Positions 8,971-18,360 are shown, counted from the first letter of the stretch. The stretch is 64,000 bases of DNA from CAWAWP01 sp963841205 (GCA_963841205.1 CAWJCH010000014.1:558001-622000); one strand, 5' to 3'. Program-made: numbers and translations. The notes: generated by a model from the letters alone, not told the origin.

Positions 8971-10017
8971 GTGAGCAACGGCAATAAGCGCAACGAAGGG
9001 ACCGCGACTGGCGGCGTCGCCAGGCGGCGCAGAGGCGCCAGCCCGCAGCCACAGCGCCCTTTCGTCGTCGCGGCGAAGCCGACCGCTGCCGGCGCCACCA
9101 CTCCCGCCGGGCCGTCCGCAGCTCGCCTCACCGCTGACGCCGGCGAGAAACTGGCCAGCGCCTCCGCGCCTAAGCTGCTGGCCAAAGTCGTGCCAACCGC
9201 CACGCCCAAGCCGATGCCGGTCCTGGCTCCAGGGGATACCGCTTCCCACGTGGTAGAGCCTGTTGACGGCTCGTTGCTCCGCGTGACGCGGTACGTGCTC
9301 GCCGGCTACCTGCGCAACCCCTGGTTCGCCGTCGACGCGGTGCTGGTGCTCGTGCTCTTCTTCGTTTGCTACCGTTCGAGCTTCGATACCATCAACTTCT
9401 TCAGCAGTGCGAATTTCCTGCTCGGCCTGCTCAGCGCCATCGGCGCCTATGGACTGGTGCACGGCGTCGTGCCGCCCGAACGCTATCTCCCGCTGGCTCG
9501 CGCGAACGGCGCCGCCCGCATGGTGGGCGGGTTGACCCTCGCCGCGGTGATCATCCGTGCCGCCTACTGTCTCGTCTTCGTCGGGCTAGCGCTCGCCTTC
9601 CGGCGCTTCTACGGCCTCGACACCGGCTCGCTGCTGGCCGGCTGGCTTGGGTTGATCGTCGCCTGCGCCTACCTCGCCGCGCTGGTCGTCTGCCTCTCGT
9701 CGCCGATCGCCCCGCGCGCGCCGCGCATCGTCGCGCTGGTGCTGGTGGCCCTCGGTTTCGCGTCTTTCAACGCCACGGGCATCCTGGGCGCCGTCCTCTT
9801 CGTCGCGCGGATTCCGCTCTTCCCCTTCGTCGCCCCCTATCGCCTCGGCATCGCCCCCGGCGAGCTGCTGGCCTGGCTCGGCACCGTTCTGCTCGCCCCC
9901 GCCGCCATCGTTGGCCTCGTCCTGCTCGCCGGTCTCTGGCTGCGGCGCAGCCCCGCGCTGGAGTCCGCTGAGAGCGCCGAGGATGCCCCGGCGCAATCCG
10001 TCGCCGTCGCGCGCTGA
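8971..10017 (+). CDS. Multipass membrane protein of unknown function with a long low-complexity N-terminus
   Basis: The 348-residue protein has an N-terminal cytoplasmic region rich in Ala, Thr, Pro and basic residues (about residues 1-105). After it come about seven hydrophobic segments, from VDAVLVLVLFFVCY to LLAPAAIVGLVLLAGLW. I do not recognise a family. The GTG start has AAGAGG 7 nt upstream, the same arrangement as at 20451. The disordered leader resembles those of Chloroflexota and actinobacterial membrane proteins that interact with cytosolic partners; that is only an analogy. A TATACT hexamer sits at 8829-8834 but lacks a good -35 partner. Confidence 0.7.
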   Translation: MSNGNKRNEGTATGGVARRRRGASPQPQRPFVVAAKPTAAGATTPAGPSAARLTADAGEKLASASAPKLLAKVVPTATPKPMPVLAPGDTASHVVEPVDGSLLRVTRYVLAGYLRNPWFAVDAVLVLVLFFVCYRSSFDTINFFSSANFLLGLLSAIGAYGLVHGVVPPERYLPLARANGAARMVGGLTLAAVIIRAAYCLVFVGLALAFRRFYGLDTGSLLAGWLGLIVACAYLAALVVCLSSPIAPRAPRIVALVLVALGFASFNATGILGAVLFVARIPLFPFVAPYRLGIAPGELLAWLGTVLLAPAAIVGLVLLAGLWLRRSPALESAESAEDAPAQSVAVAR

Positions 10018-10044
10018 GCTGCTACAAGGCGTTTCGACGTGCCC

Positions 10045-10518
10045 TCAGGATGGCTCACTCAATTCACTCCGAGCTGCTTGGCGCGCGAGCCAGCCCAGGC
10101 CGCCCAGCGCGGCGAAGAGAATCAGCGACCCTAGCAGGACGGCAAGGAGACTCGGGTCAAGCCAAAATGGCGAGTCGAAGCGACCGCCCGTCTGCCCAAG
10201 CCCAATGTAGGATTTCAACAGCGTGCCCGCGTGCGCGACCGCCGCCGCACACCAAGGAGCGACCGCGAACACCACCGCTCCCTGCCATGTCCGGCAGAGC
10301 GCGCCGATTGCGATCGGCAGAACGAACGCGATGATGCCGAGGATACTCACGATGAGTGGCACGAGGACGATCCGCCCCGCGCCCCAAGTGCTAAAGCTCA
10401 CCCCACAGAGCAGCCTACAGGCGTAAAGCGTCCCATCACTCGCTAGCGACGAGGCGGTGAGATACAACAGCAGCGCTTGCACAATGACCAACGCCAACAG
10501 CCTTGTGCGATGCGACAT
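10045..10518 (-). CDS. Four-helix membrane protein of unknown function
   Basis: This 157-residue protein has four clear hydrophobic segments (LLALVIVQALLLYLTAS, IVLVPLIVSILGIIAFVLPIA, AVVFAVAPWCAAAVAHA, LLAVLLGSLILFAALGGL). I recognise no catalytic or binding motif. The Met at 10518 has TGGAG 7 nt upstream; the frame opens 21 codons earlier but without hydrophobic or coding character. It is convergent with the membrane protein ending at 10017, with only 27 bp between stops. Confidence 0.65.
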   Translation of the reverse strand: MSHRTRLLALVIVQALLLYLTASSLASDGTLYACRLLCGVSFSTWGAGRIVLVPLIVSILGIIAFVLPIAIGALCRTWQGAVVFAVAPWCAAAVAHAGTLLKSYIGLGQTGGRFDSPFWLDPSLLAVLLGSLILFAALGGLGWLARQAARSELSEPS

Positions 10519-10704
10519 CACGAGGCTCCATTCCGAAACGCGGTGATTCTTCCCGTCGCCAGCATACCAGAGGAGCGTCACTACGTCGCCGATCTGTCCG
10601 TAGGTTCACCGCGCGTCTCAACCCCCGCCCCACTGGCATGACTACTGCTGCGCTCCTCATATCGTCCCCGACCGCACTGCAGCCTACCACTCGCCTGGCT
10701 AAGA

Positions 10705-10734
10705 TTGACGTTCGCGGCAACGTTGGACTATGAT
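10705..10734 (+). promoter_or_regulatory. Sigma-70-like promoter of the MFS exporter
   Basis: TTGACG and TATGAT are separated by 18 bp. The expected transcription start falls near 10741, which is where the longest open frame of the exporter would begin. This supports the internal GTG at 10839 as the true start, with a leader of roughly 100 nt. Confidence 0.5.
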
Positions 10735-10838
10735 CGGGCATGCCGCGGGCGCGCCGCCCGCTGTACACCGACCAACGCTCTCAGGAGTTCAAGCGCGGGA
10801 CGCACCGCGCGTGCGTCGTAAGTATCGAGGTCGAGCGC

Positions 10839-12647
10839 GTGACAGGATTCCGCCAGCTCTCCAATTTCAGCCCGAGCGCGCGTGCCGAGCGGCTCCAGCG
10901 CCCCGTCGGTCCTCATTACAAATGGATCGTCCTCACCAACACCACCCTCGGCGCGCTGATGGCGAGCATCGACGGCAGCATCGTCCTCATCTCGCTCCCT
11001 GCCATCTTCAAGGGCATCGGCGTCAACCCGCTCGCCCCCGGTGAAACCGGCTACTTCCTCTGGCTCCTGCTCGGCTATATGGTCGTCACCACCACGTTGC
11101 TCGTCGCCTTCGGTCGCATCTCAGACATATTTGGCCGCGTCCGCCTCTACAATGCCGGCTTCGCCATCTTCACCTTCGGCAGCCTGTTGCTCTCCATCAC
11201 GCCGGGCACCGGCAACACCGGCGCACTCGAGTTGATCCTCTTCCGCCTCGTGCAGGGGCTTGGCGCGGGCTTCCTCTTCTCCAACAGCGCCGCCATCCTC
11301 ACCGACGCCTTCCCCGCCAACCAGCGCGGGCGCGCGCTCGGCATCAACCAGATCGCCGCCATCGCCGGGCAATTCATCGGCTTGATCCTCGGCGGCATCC
11401 TCGCGGTGATTAACTGGCGGCTGGTCTTCCTCGTCAGCGTTCCCGTCGGCTTGATCGGCACCGTCTGGGCCTACCTGATGCTCCGCGAGACGGCTGTCAT
11501 CCGCAAGCACCAGCGCATCGACTGGGCCGGCAACGTCACCTTCGCCGTCGGCCTCACCGTCCTGCTGCTCGGTATCACCTACGGCATCCAGCCCTACGGC
11601 AACTCCGCCGTCGGCTGGGGCAACCCTTTCGTCATCGGCGCCATCATCTTCGGCGTCCTCGCCCTGCTCTTCTTCGTCTGGATCGAGACGCGCGTGCCAG
11701 AGCCGATGTTCCAACTGGATCTGTTCAAGATACGCGCCTTCACCGCCGGCAACATCGCCGCGTTTCTCTCCGCGCTCGGTCGCGGCGGCCTCCAATTCAT
11801 GTTGATCATCTGGCTGCAGGGCATCTGGCTGCCGCTCCACGGCTACAGCTTCGAAGAGACGCCGCTCTGGGCCGGCATTTTCATGGTTCCGCTGCTGCTC
11901 GGCTTCGTCGTCATGGGGCCGATCAGCGGCTACCTCTCGGACCGTTTCGGCTCGCGCCTGTTCTCCACCGCCGGCATGATCGTGCAGTGCGTCGGGTTTC
12001 TCGCGCTCACCTTCCTGCCCGCCAATTTCCCCTATCCCGTCTTCGGCGTGATCATCTTCGTGCTGGGCTGCGGCTCTGGCCTCTTCGCCTCGCCGAACAC
12101 CAGCGCCGTCATGAGCAGCGTGCCGCCTTCGCAGCGCGGCGTCGCCTCCGGCATGCGCGCCACCTTCCAGAACTCCGCCAGCCTCGTCAGCATCGGCCTC
12201 TTCTTCACCGTCGTCACGCTCGGCCTCGCCCGCACGCTGCCGACCACGCTCTTCAACGGCCTGACGAAGTATGGCGTCCAGCCGCAAGACGCCACGAAGA
12301 TCTCGCACCTGCCGCCCACCGCCGCGCTCTTCGGCGCCTTCCTCGGCTACAACCCGATCCAGCAACTCTTGCCGCCGCCAGTGCTGGCCGCCCTCACCGC
12401 CGCGAACCGCAACGTGCTGCTCGGCAAGGAGTTCTTCCCCAACCTGATCTCGGCGCCTTTCATGGACGGCCTCCACGCCACGTTCTACATCTCGGCGGGG
12501 CTTTGCGTCATCGCCGCCGTCGCCTCCTTCCTGCGCGGTGGCCGCACGCCCTTCCCGCAGGATGAGCTTGCCAGCGGCGCCGTCGCCTCCGGCAACGATG
12601 TCACCACCGAGTCCGCCAGCACTATCGTGCTGGAGCCGTCGAAGTAG
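10839..12647 (+). CDS. DHA2-family 14-TM major facilitator exporter (EmrB/QacA-like)
   Basis: The protein (602 residues from this start) has 14 transmembrane segments and the MFS motif A region GRISDIFGRVRLYNAG. Helix 5 carries a motif C-like GxxLGG segment (IGLILGGILAVINWRLVFLV), and a second GYLSDRFGSR motif follows in the C-terminal half. A long loop between the last helices (residues about 470-545) is typical of DHA2 drug:proton antiporters. Substrate is unknown. The frame opens at ATG 10740, but those 33 extra residues are Arg-rich and lack a ribosome-binding site. GTG 10839 has GAGG 8 nt upstream and lies about 100 nt after the promoter. It stands alone, upstream of the HPPD gene. Confidence 0.92.
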   Translation: MTGFRQLSNFSPSARAERLQRPVGPHYKWIVLTNTTLGALMASIDGSIVLISLPAIFKGIGVNPLAPGETGYFLWLLLGYMVVTTTLLVAFGRISDIFGRVRLYNAGFAIFTFGSLLLSITPGTGNTGALELILFRLVQGLGAGFLFSNSAAILTDAFPANQRGRALGINQIAAIAGQFIGLILGGILAVINWRLVFLVSVPVGLIGTVWAYLMLRETAVIRKHQRIDWAGNVTFAVGLTVLLLGITYGIQPYGNSAVGWGNPFVIGAIIFGVLALLFFVWIETRVPEPMFQLDLFKIRAFTAGNIAAFLSALGRGGLQFMLIIWLQGIWLPLHGYSFEETPLWAGIFMVPLLLGFVVMGPISGYLSDRFGSRLFSTAGMIVQCVGFLALTFLPANFPYPVFGVIIFVLGCGSGLFASPNTSAVMSSVPPSQRGVASGMRATFQNSASLVSIGLFFTVVTLGLARTLPTTLFNGLTKYGVQPQDATKISHLPPTAALFGAFLGYNPIQQLLPPPVLAALTAANRNVLLGKEFFPNLISAPFMDGLHATFYISAGLCVIAAVASFLRGGRTPFPQDELASGAVASGNDVTTESASTIVLEPSK

Positions 12648-12861
12648 CACCAGTCTCCGCTCGGAGAGCATTTCGCCATTGACGCGCTGCGCGTGGCGTA
12701 TCCTGCCGGTCTGGTGGGGCACGCCACCTCTTCGATCAACGCCGTCTCCCTTGACACGCGACCGGCCCAACAGGCACGATCACACCGGTATCTGACGAGC
12801 GCGCAACGCCGTCGTTCACTGCGGAGCGACGCGGCTCCGCTGCCCCACAGAGGAGGGTCCG

Positions 12862-14088
12862 ATGGCCGAAGACTTCCTGCCGATCATCGACTGGGACCAC
12901 ATCGAGTTCTACGTCAGCAACGCCAAACAGGCCGCGTTCTTCTACAGCCACGCCTTTGGCATGGAGATCGTCGCCTACGCCGGCCTCGAAACCGGCGTCC
13001 TCGACCGCACCAGCTACCTGCTGCGCAGCGGCGACATGCGCTTCGTGATGACCTCGGCGCTGCAATCCACCAGCCCCATCGCGCAGTGGGTCTGCCACCA
13101 CGGCGACGGCGTGCGCGACATCGCCCTCACCGTCAACGACGCCGCCTCCGCCTTCCGCGAGACCACCAAGCGCGGCGCCGAGGGCGTGCTTGAGCCGGCG
13201 ACCATAGAAGATCACCACGGCCACGGCGCGATCAAGCGCTCGACCATCAAGACCTATGGCGAGGTCGTCCACAGCTTCATCGGGCGCCAGGGCTACGACG
13301 GCCCCTTCCTCCCCGGCTTCGTCGAATACCAATATCAAGGCGGGCCGCGACCGTCCAACGCCGGCCTCTTGCGCGTCGATCACATCGTCGGCAACGTTGA
13401 GCTGGGCAAGATGAACGAGTGGGTCACGTTCTACGAAAACGTCATGGGATTCAAGCTCAGCGACCACTTCGACGACGAGCACATCAAGACCGAGTACGCC
13501 GCGCTGATGTCCAAGGTGATGCAGAGCGGCAACGGCTACATCAAGTTCCCCATCAACGAGCCTGCCGTCGGCAAGAAAAAGTCCCAGATCGACGAATATC
13601 TCTACTACAACGAAGGCCCTGGCGCGCAGCACATCGCCATGCGCACAGACGACATCGTCGCCACGGTCCGCCAGATGATGGCGCAGGGTGTCCAGTTCCT
13701 GCCGCCCGTCCTGCGCTACTACACCGACCTCGAAGATCAGCTCGCCGACTTGATGACGAAGGGGTACGGCACCCTCGGCCCTAGCGGCCACCCCATCAAG
13801 GGCGAGAACTACCTCGACAAGATTCCCGACCTCGGCAAGCTCGCCCAGCTCGGCATCCTCGTGGACGGCGACGACGAGGGCTACCTGCTCCAGATCTTCA
13901 CCCGCATCGCCCAGGACCGCCCGACGCTCTTCTTCGAGGTGATCCAGCGCAAGGGCGCCCGTGGCTTCGGCACCGGCACCTTCAAGGCGCTCTTCGAGGC
14001 GCTCGAGCGCGAGAAAGACGCCCGCGTCCAGCCCGACGCCCTCGACGGCAGTGTCGAAGCGTCCTCAGAGCTTGCCGCCATCGACTAG
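12862..14088 (+). CDS. hppD: 4-hydroxyphenylpyruvate dioxygenase
   Basis: This 408-residue non-haem iron dioxygenase converts 4-hydroxyphenylpyruvate to homogentisate in tyrosine catabolism. It has two VOC-fold halves. The iron ligands are His174 (RVDHIVGNVE), His257 (GPGAQHIAMRT) and Glu359 (FFEVIQRKG), and the C-terminal RKGARGFGTGTFKALFEALE signature helix is present. A GAGGAGGG site precedes ATG 12862. Length and motifs match the family well. No homogentisate dioxygenase is encoded nearby, so the pathway must be completed elsewhere, or the product may feed quinone or pigment formation. An oppositely oriented long frame here is only a shadow of strong GC periodicity. Confidence 0.95.
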   Translation: MAEDFLPIIDWDHIEFYVSNAKQAAFFYSHAFGMEIVAYAGLETGVLDRTSYLLRSGDMRFVMTSALQSTSPIAQWVCHHGDGVRDIALTVNDAASAFRETTKRGAEGVLEPATIEDHHGHGAIKRSTIKTYGEVVHSFIGRQGYDGPFLPGFVEYQYQGGPRPSNAGLLRVDHIVGNVELGKMNEWVTFYENVMGFKLSDHFDDEHIKTEYAALMSKVMQSGNGYIKFPINEPAVGKKKSQIDEYLYYNEGPGAQHIAMRTDDIVATVRQMMAQGVQFLPPVLRYYTDLEDQLADLMTKGYGTLGPSGHPIKGENYLDKIPDLGKLAQLGILVDGDDEGYLLQIFTRIAQDRPTLFFEVIQRKGARGFGTGTFKALFEALEREKDARVQPDALDGSVEASSELAAID

Positions 14089-14110
14089 AATAGAGGCGGA
14101 TCGAGGTATC

Positions 14111-14143
14111 CGGCCCCTTGCTCACCCGCTGAGTGAGGGGCCG
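14111..14143 (+). terminator. Hairpin downstream of hppD
   Basis: A perfect 8-bp stem (CGGCCCCT / AGGGGCCG) lies 22 bp after the hppD stop. No T-run follows, so it could be a weak terminator or a 3'-end stabilising structure. Confidence 0.4.
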
Positions 14144-14196
14144 ATCCGCGTCGCCTGCCGTGCGAATAGGGACGGATTGGGAAGGGTAGCAAGCAC

Positions 14197-15396
14197 ATGG
14201 CCGCCGCGATACGCCTCTTCGTCAGCCACAGCTCGCGGGATAACGCCTGGTGCCGCGAGTTAATCGCTACCCTCACCGGCGCCGGACTCGACGCCTGGTA
14301 CGACGAGCGTGGCCTCAGTGGCGGCGCGAATTGGGTCAACACCCTCCAGAGCGAGCTGCAGGGGCGCGACGTCTTCCTACTGATCCTCACGCCGGACGCC
14401 TGGGCCTCGCAGTGGGTGCAAGAAGAGGTACAGCTCGCGCTCGCGACGCGCCGCACGATCCTGCCGGTGCTGCACGAGCCTACCAACCTCGGTGGCTTCC
14501 TACTCACGCGCCAGTGGGTCGATGTCGTCGGCCTCCCCGGCAATCTCGCCGCGCAGCGCATCCTCTCTGCGCTCAACTCCGCCGCCGTCTTCCCAGCCGC
14601 GCCCGCCCCCAAATCCGTCACGTTCGCGCCGCAGATCGTCCCTCCGCGCCTGCACGACCTTGGCTACATCGGGCGCGTCATCGACGGCGTCGCCATCATC
14701 ACGCCGCCCCTCTGCGACGTGCCCGCCGGACCCTTCATCATGGGCAGCGATCCCCAGCGCGATCCCCAGGCGAGCGATGCCGAGTTGCCGCAGCGCACCG
14801 TCCAGCTTGGCGCGTTCCGCATCGCGCGCTACCCCGTCACCGTCGCCGAGTATTCGTACGCCGTCCACGCCGAGGCGCTGGGCCAGCCGGGCGAATGGGC
14901 GCGCCAGGGCCAGCGCCCCGACCACCCCGTCGTGCTCATCACTTGGAGGCAGGCCATCAGCTACTCGCGCTGGGTCTCCACCGTCACCGGCGAGCCTTGG
15001 CGCGTCCCCACCGATGAGGAGTGGGAGAAGGCCGCCCGCGGCACAGACGGGCGCATCTACCCCTGGGGCGGACGCTTCGAACCGGGTCGCGCCAACACCA
15101 GCGAGGGCGGCCTCGGCGACACCACGCCCGTCGGCTCCTACCCCGGCGGCGTCAGCCCTTATGACGCCTGGGACATGGCCGGCACCGTCCAGGAGTGGGT
15201 CGGCATCCCGCCCGATTCGCCCCTCGCCCGCCCCGGACCTTGGGGCAGCGGCACCACCACCGACAACGGCTCCCTCGCCGGCGGCTCCTGGGACGATTCT
15301 CCCACCATCGCCCGCTCCGCCTATCGCGGAATGCTCTACGTCGGCGAGCGCGGCAACGAGATCGGCATGCGCCTCGCCTGGCAGCTCCCCAACTGA
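14197..15396 (+). CDS. TIR domain fused to SUMF1/formylglycine-generating-enzyme-like domain
   Basis: The 399-residue protein starts with a TIR domain (about residues 1-130): LFVSHSSRDNAWCREL, a GLDAWYDERGLSGG loop, LLILTPDAWASQWVQEEV. The last contains the Glu that is the catalytic residue in NAD-cleaving TIRs. A linker leads to a SUMF1/FGE-sulfatase fold (about 168-398): GPFIMGSDP, WRVPTDEEWEKAARGTDG, YPWG, GTVQEWVG, GGSWDD, RSAYRG, IGMRLAW. The catalytic cysteine pair of true formylglycine-generating enzymes is absent, so this domain is probably a ligand- or protein-binding sensor. TIR-SUMF1 pairings suggest signalling or defence; that is inference. The start is ATG 14197, with GAAGGG 12-17 nt upstream. 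Confidence 0.88.
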   Translation: MAAAIRLFVSHSSRDNAWCRELIATLTGAGLDAWYDERGLSGGANWVNTLQSELQGRDVFLLILTPDAWASQWVQEEVQLALATRRTILPVLHEPTNLGGFLLTRQWVDVVGLPGNLAAQRILSALNSAAVFPAAPAPKSVTFAPQIVPPRLHDLGYIGRVIDGVAIITPPLCDVPAGPFIMGSDPQRDPQASDAELPQRTVQLGAFRIARYPVTVAEYSYAVHAEALGQPGEWARQGQRPDHPVVLITWRQAISYSRWVSTVTGEPWRVPTDEEWEKAARGTDGRIYPWGGRFEPGRANTSEGGLGDTTPVGSYPGGVSPYDAWDMAGTVQEWVGIPPDSPLARPGPWGSGTTTDNGSLAGGSWDDSPTIARSAYRGMLYVGERGNEIGMRLAWQLPN

Positions 15397-15435
15397 TTCC
15401 GGCGGCTCTGTGCCCGCACATCCCATTACTGTAGC

Positions 15436-15453
15436 GGCGCGACATGTCGCGCC
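15436..15453. terminator. 18-bp perfect palindrome between convergent genes
   Basis: GGCGCGACATGTCGCGCC is a perfect palindrome placed between the convergent TIR-SUMF1 and glucosidase genes. It could act as a bidirectional terminator or a protein site; there is no T-run. Confidence 0.4.
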
Positions 15454-15548
15454 CTCTGACTCGCATACGCACGCACAGCGACGCTCACCAGCGCATGTCC
15501 CCAGCAGACTTCAGTCCGCGTCTATGTACGCCCGCCTCCTGGTGCCCA

Positions 15549-16922
15549 TCACCCTCGTCCAGCCGGAAACCCCGCCCGCACCACATCCTCCCCATAGCCC
15601 GCCAGCATCGCCGGCGTCAGCGCATTCGCTCGCGCGATCTGCGAATACAGCGTCGCGCTCGGTCGTGGCGAGCGCTCCTGCGTCTGCGGATCGAGCCCAA
15701 TCAGCCCGAAGCGCGTCGCCCACCCCTCCGCCCACTCGAAGTTATCCACCAGCGACCAGTGGAAATACCCGCGCAGATCGATCCCCTCAGCCAGCGCATC
15801 ATGCACCGCCCGCGCCGCTGAGGCCAGCAGCCAGGGCCGCAGCAGATCCTCCCGGTCCGCCAGGCCATGCTCCGTCACATAGATCGGCTTGCCCAGTGAC
15901 TTGAGCCGTCGCGCCACGCGCAGAATCCCCTGCGGATAGACCTCGCCCCAGCTGCCCTCCGCCGGCTGATCGCTGCGCGGCGCGCCGGGCGCCACCTCGC
16001 GCCGCGCGAAAAACCCAGCACGGTCGCGTGAATCGAATCGCACCAAATCGCGATAGTAGACGTTGAACCCCACGTAGTCGCACGTCCCGCGCACCCCGCG
16101 CAGATTCCCCGTGAACGCGCGAAACAGCGGCGATGCGCTCCCCGACCGCACCGCGCGCGGAAACACATCGTTCCACGCCGTATCGTAGAAGCGCGCCATC
16201 ATGCGGTCGAGCCGCGACCCAGGCCGGGCTGGATCAAACAGGTTATAGTTCTGCGCCCAGCCCACCCGCGCCCCCGGCTGTACCGCGTGGATCGCCCGAT
16301 AGGTCGCCGCGTTGCAGCGCGCCATCGCCGCTTGCACGCGCACCGCCAGACGGATGTCGCCCGTCTTCCCGGGCGGGAACATGCCGAGCAGATAGCCGAC
16401 AATCGCGTACACATTCGGCTCGTTGATCGTGCACCACAGGTCGCACGAATCGCCCAACGCCTCCACCACCCGTGTCGCGTAGCGCGAAAACGTCGCCACC
16501 GCATCGGGCGCCAGGAACGCGCCGCGCTCCGTGAACCACAGCGGTTCGGTGAAGTGGTGAAGCGTCACCATCGGCTCGATGCCCCGCGCGCGCAGCCCTC
16601 GCAGCATCTGCCGGTACCGCTCAATTGCCCCTTCATCCCACTCCCCCCGCCGCGGCTCCACGCGGCTCCACTCGATCGAGAGCCGCAGCGCGTTCAGCCC
16701 CATCGCCTGCGCGCGGTCGAAGTCCTGCTCCGCATTGCGCCACCAATCCGCCGCGTCGCCCGCCCGCTCGCCCGTATGGACATGCCCCGCCTGCTCCCAC
16801 GCGAACCACTGATTGGTGAAATTGCCCCCCTCGAACTGGTACGACGAGGTCGCCGCGCCCCACAGAAAGCCATCGGGGAATGTGATCGGTGCCTGCGGAG
16901 TCGCGCCGGGCATGCCATCCAT
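15549..16922 (-). CDS. Family GH1 beta-glucosidase
   Basis: This 457-residue cytoplasmic enzyme is a full-length glycoside hydrolase family 1 protein that hydrolyses beta-glucosides or beta-galactosides with retention. The N-terminal signature FPDGFLWGAATSSYQFEGG is followed by the acid/base Glu168 in TINEPN and the nucleophile Glu351 in YVTEHG. Trp residues of the sugar site lie in YFHWSLVDNFEWAEGW. The usual nucleophile motif is TENG; TEHG is a common variant. ATG 16922 has GAGGAG about 8 nt upstream. It is monocistronic, so no sugar transporter points to the natural substrate. Confidence 0.94.
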   Translation of the reverse strand: MDGMPGATPQAPITFPDGFLWGAATSSYQFEGGNFTNQWFAWEQAGHVHTGERAGDAADWWRNAEQDFDRAQAMGLNALRLSIEWSRVEPRRGEWDEGAIERYRQMLRGLRARGIEPMVTLHHFTEPLWFTERGAFLAPDAVATFSRYATRVVEALGDSCDLWCTINEPNVYAIVGYLLGMFPPGKTGDIRLAVRVQAAMARCNAATYRAIHAVQPGARVGWAQNYNLFDPARPGSRLDRMMARFYDTAWNDVFPRAVRSGSASPLFRAFTGNLRGVRGTCDYVGFNVYYRDLVRFDSRDRAGFFARREVAPGAPRSDQPAEGSWGEVYPQGILRVARRLKSLGKPIYVTEHGLADREDLLRPWLLASAARAVHDALAEGIDLRGYFHWSLVDNFEWAEGWATRFGLIGLDPQTQERSPRPSATLYSQIARANALTPAMLAGYGEDVVRAGFPAGRG

Positions 16923-17298
16923 CTGCTAGCTCCTCTCGCCTGTGGTCTCTTGTCGCCGAGGCGGCTGCAGCGACCAACCACGCACGAACCAGTGTACCCC
17001 ACTCCTCGCCGGAGTCTGGCACACGGTCGAATACCATCATCGATACTCCTCTCCTCCCGTGTCCGCGCAGGCGGGCTTCGCGACGACACGCGCCATCCAG
17101 CCACGATTTCAGTCGCCAGGCCAGGTCATTCGCCATGCCGAGAGAGCACCCCCATAGTGCGCACGTCGCTTGCAGCAAATCTTTGCTCTATTGCTTCGCG
17201 AACCTTCGCGCTCTTTGCGTCTCTGCGGTGAATCTAGCTTTTCTCCCGCAACGCACACCTGCCTTGCCGCTAACCACCCCTCGTCATACAATGCCCCC
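16923..17298. other. Divergent intergenic region
   Basis: This gap lies between the divergent GH1 gene and holA and must hold both promoters. At about 17195-17235 there is a CTTCGCGCTCTTTGCGTCTC-type phrase, a kind of degenerate pyrimidine-rich sequence often dispersed in intergenic DNA. I see no confident promoter pair and no gene. Confidence 0.4.
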
Positions 17299-18360
17299 AT
17301 GTTCCTCCTGCTCCACGGCGCCGACGAATTCTCCGCCTACGAAGAGGCCGCTACGCTTCGCGCCTCCCCCGACTTCGGGCTGAACGTAGAGGTCTTCCCC
17401 GGCGCCACCGCCGACCTCGAAACGATCCGCCAGACCTGCGAGACGATGCCGTTCCTCAGCGAGCGCCGTCTCGTACTCGTCGAGGGGCTGCCCAAGCGCA
17501 AGCGCGCCGGCAGACCCGACGGTGCTGACGCCGAAGAGGACGAAGCCGCGCCCGCCGCCCAACCGGAGCCGCCCAAGCCCACGCGCGGCAAAAAGGGCAC
17601 GGCCGCGTCAAGCGCCGACCCCAAAGCCTTCGCCCAAGGGCTCGCCGACTGTGCCGCGAACCTGCCCGGCACCACCACCCTCGTCGTCCTCGTCAACGAG
17701 CTGCTAGAGCCAGCAAATCCCCTCATGCAAGCCGCCCAGCGCCACGGTAAAGCCAGAGCCTTCACTCCGCCGAAGGGAACCCAGCTCGAAGCGTGGATCG
17801 CCAAGCGCGCGGCCCACGAAGGCGCCGAGATCACGCGCGACGCCGCGCATCTGCTCGCCACCGAGGTCGGCGACGATCTCCGCGTCCTCGCGCAAGAGAT
17901 CGCCAAGCTCAGCACCTACGCCGGCAAGGGCGGCCAGATCCGCGTCGAAGACGTGCGCCTCCTCACACCGTCCTCGCGCCAGGCCAAGGTCTTCGATCTC
18001 ACCGACGCCCTCGCGCGGCGCGACCGCTCGCAGGCCTTGGCGCTGCTCCACGAGCTGCTCGCCGCCGGCGAATCGCCGCTCGGCATCGTCGCGCTTACCG
18101 CCTTCTCCACCCGCTCACTGCTGCAAGTCAAGACCCTCGCCGAGCGCGGCCTCCGCGCGCCGCAGATCGCCCAGGCCGCTGGTATGGCCCCCTTCGTCGT
18201 CGACAAATCGCTCGGCATGGTGCGCCAATTCACCTTCGCCCAGCTCGAAGCCGCCCACCGCAGTCTCCTCGAGGTCGACACCGCCCTCAAGAGCAGCCGC
18301 ATGACCCCCGAGATGGCCCTCGACCTCCTCGTCGTCGAGTTCGGTGGCCCCCCCCGCTAA
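17299..18360 (+). CDS. holA: DNA polymerase III delta subunit
   Basis: The 353-residue protein is the clamp-loader delta subunit, which opens the sliding clamp. It begins MFLLLHGADEFSAYEE, the altered P-loop-like start of the delta family. It then shows the domain I region ending PFLSERRLVLVEGLPKRKR, an Ala/Pro/Lys-rich insertion at about residues 75-115, a domain II segment (AQRHGKARAFTPPKGTQLEAWI), and the C-terminal collar helices (SRMTPEMALDLLVVEFG). The frame opens 43 codons earlier, but only residues from 17299 match the family. The basic insertion is longer than in most homologues. It stands alone between the glucosidase gene and a mobile element. Confidence 0.9.
   Translation: MFLLLHGADEFSAYEEAATLRASPDFGLNVEVFPGATADLETIRQTCETMPFLSERRLVLVEGLPKRKRAGRPDGADAEEDEAAPAAQPEPPKPTRGKKGTAASSADPKAFAQGLADCAANLPGTTTLVVLVNELLEPANPLMQAAQRHGKARAFTPPKGTQLEAWIAKRAAHEGAEITRDAAHLLATEVGDDLRVLAQEIAKLSTYAGKGGQIRVEDVRLLTPSSRQAKVFDLTDALARRDRSQALALLHELLAAGESPLGIVALTAFSTRSLLQVKTLAERGLRAPQIAQAAGMAPFVVDKSLGMVRQFTFAQLEAAHRSLLEVDTALKSSRMTPEMALDLLVVEFGGPPR

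Noticed and set aside
11121..12770. Minus-strand 549-codon frame opposite the MFS gene
   Set aside because: It is an Asp/Glu/Gly-rich shadow of a strongly GC-periodic membrane-protein gene and has no ribosome site.
12736..13791. Minus-strand 351-codon frame over hppD
   Set aside because: The codon pattern mirrors hppD, and no start site or family motif is visible.
14492..15904. 470-codon plus-strand frame overlapping the TIR-SUMF1 gene
   Set aside because: Ser/Pro/Ala-rich out-of-frame translation of a real gene, continuing into the glucosidase gene on the wrong strand.
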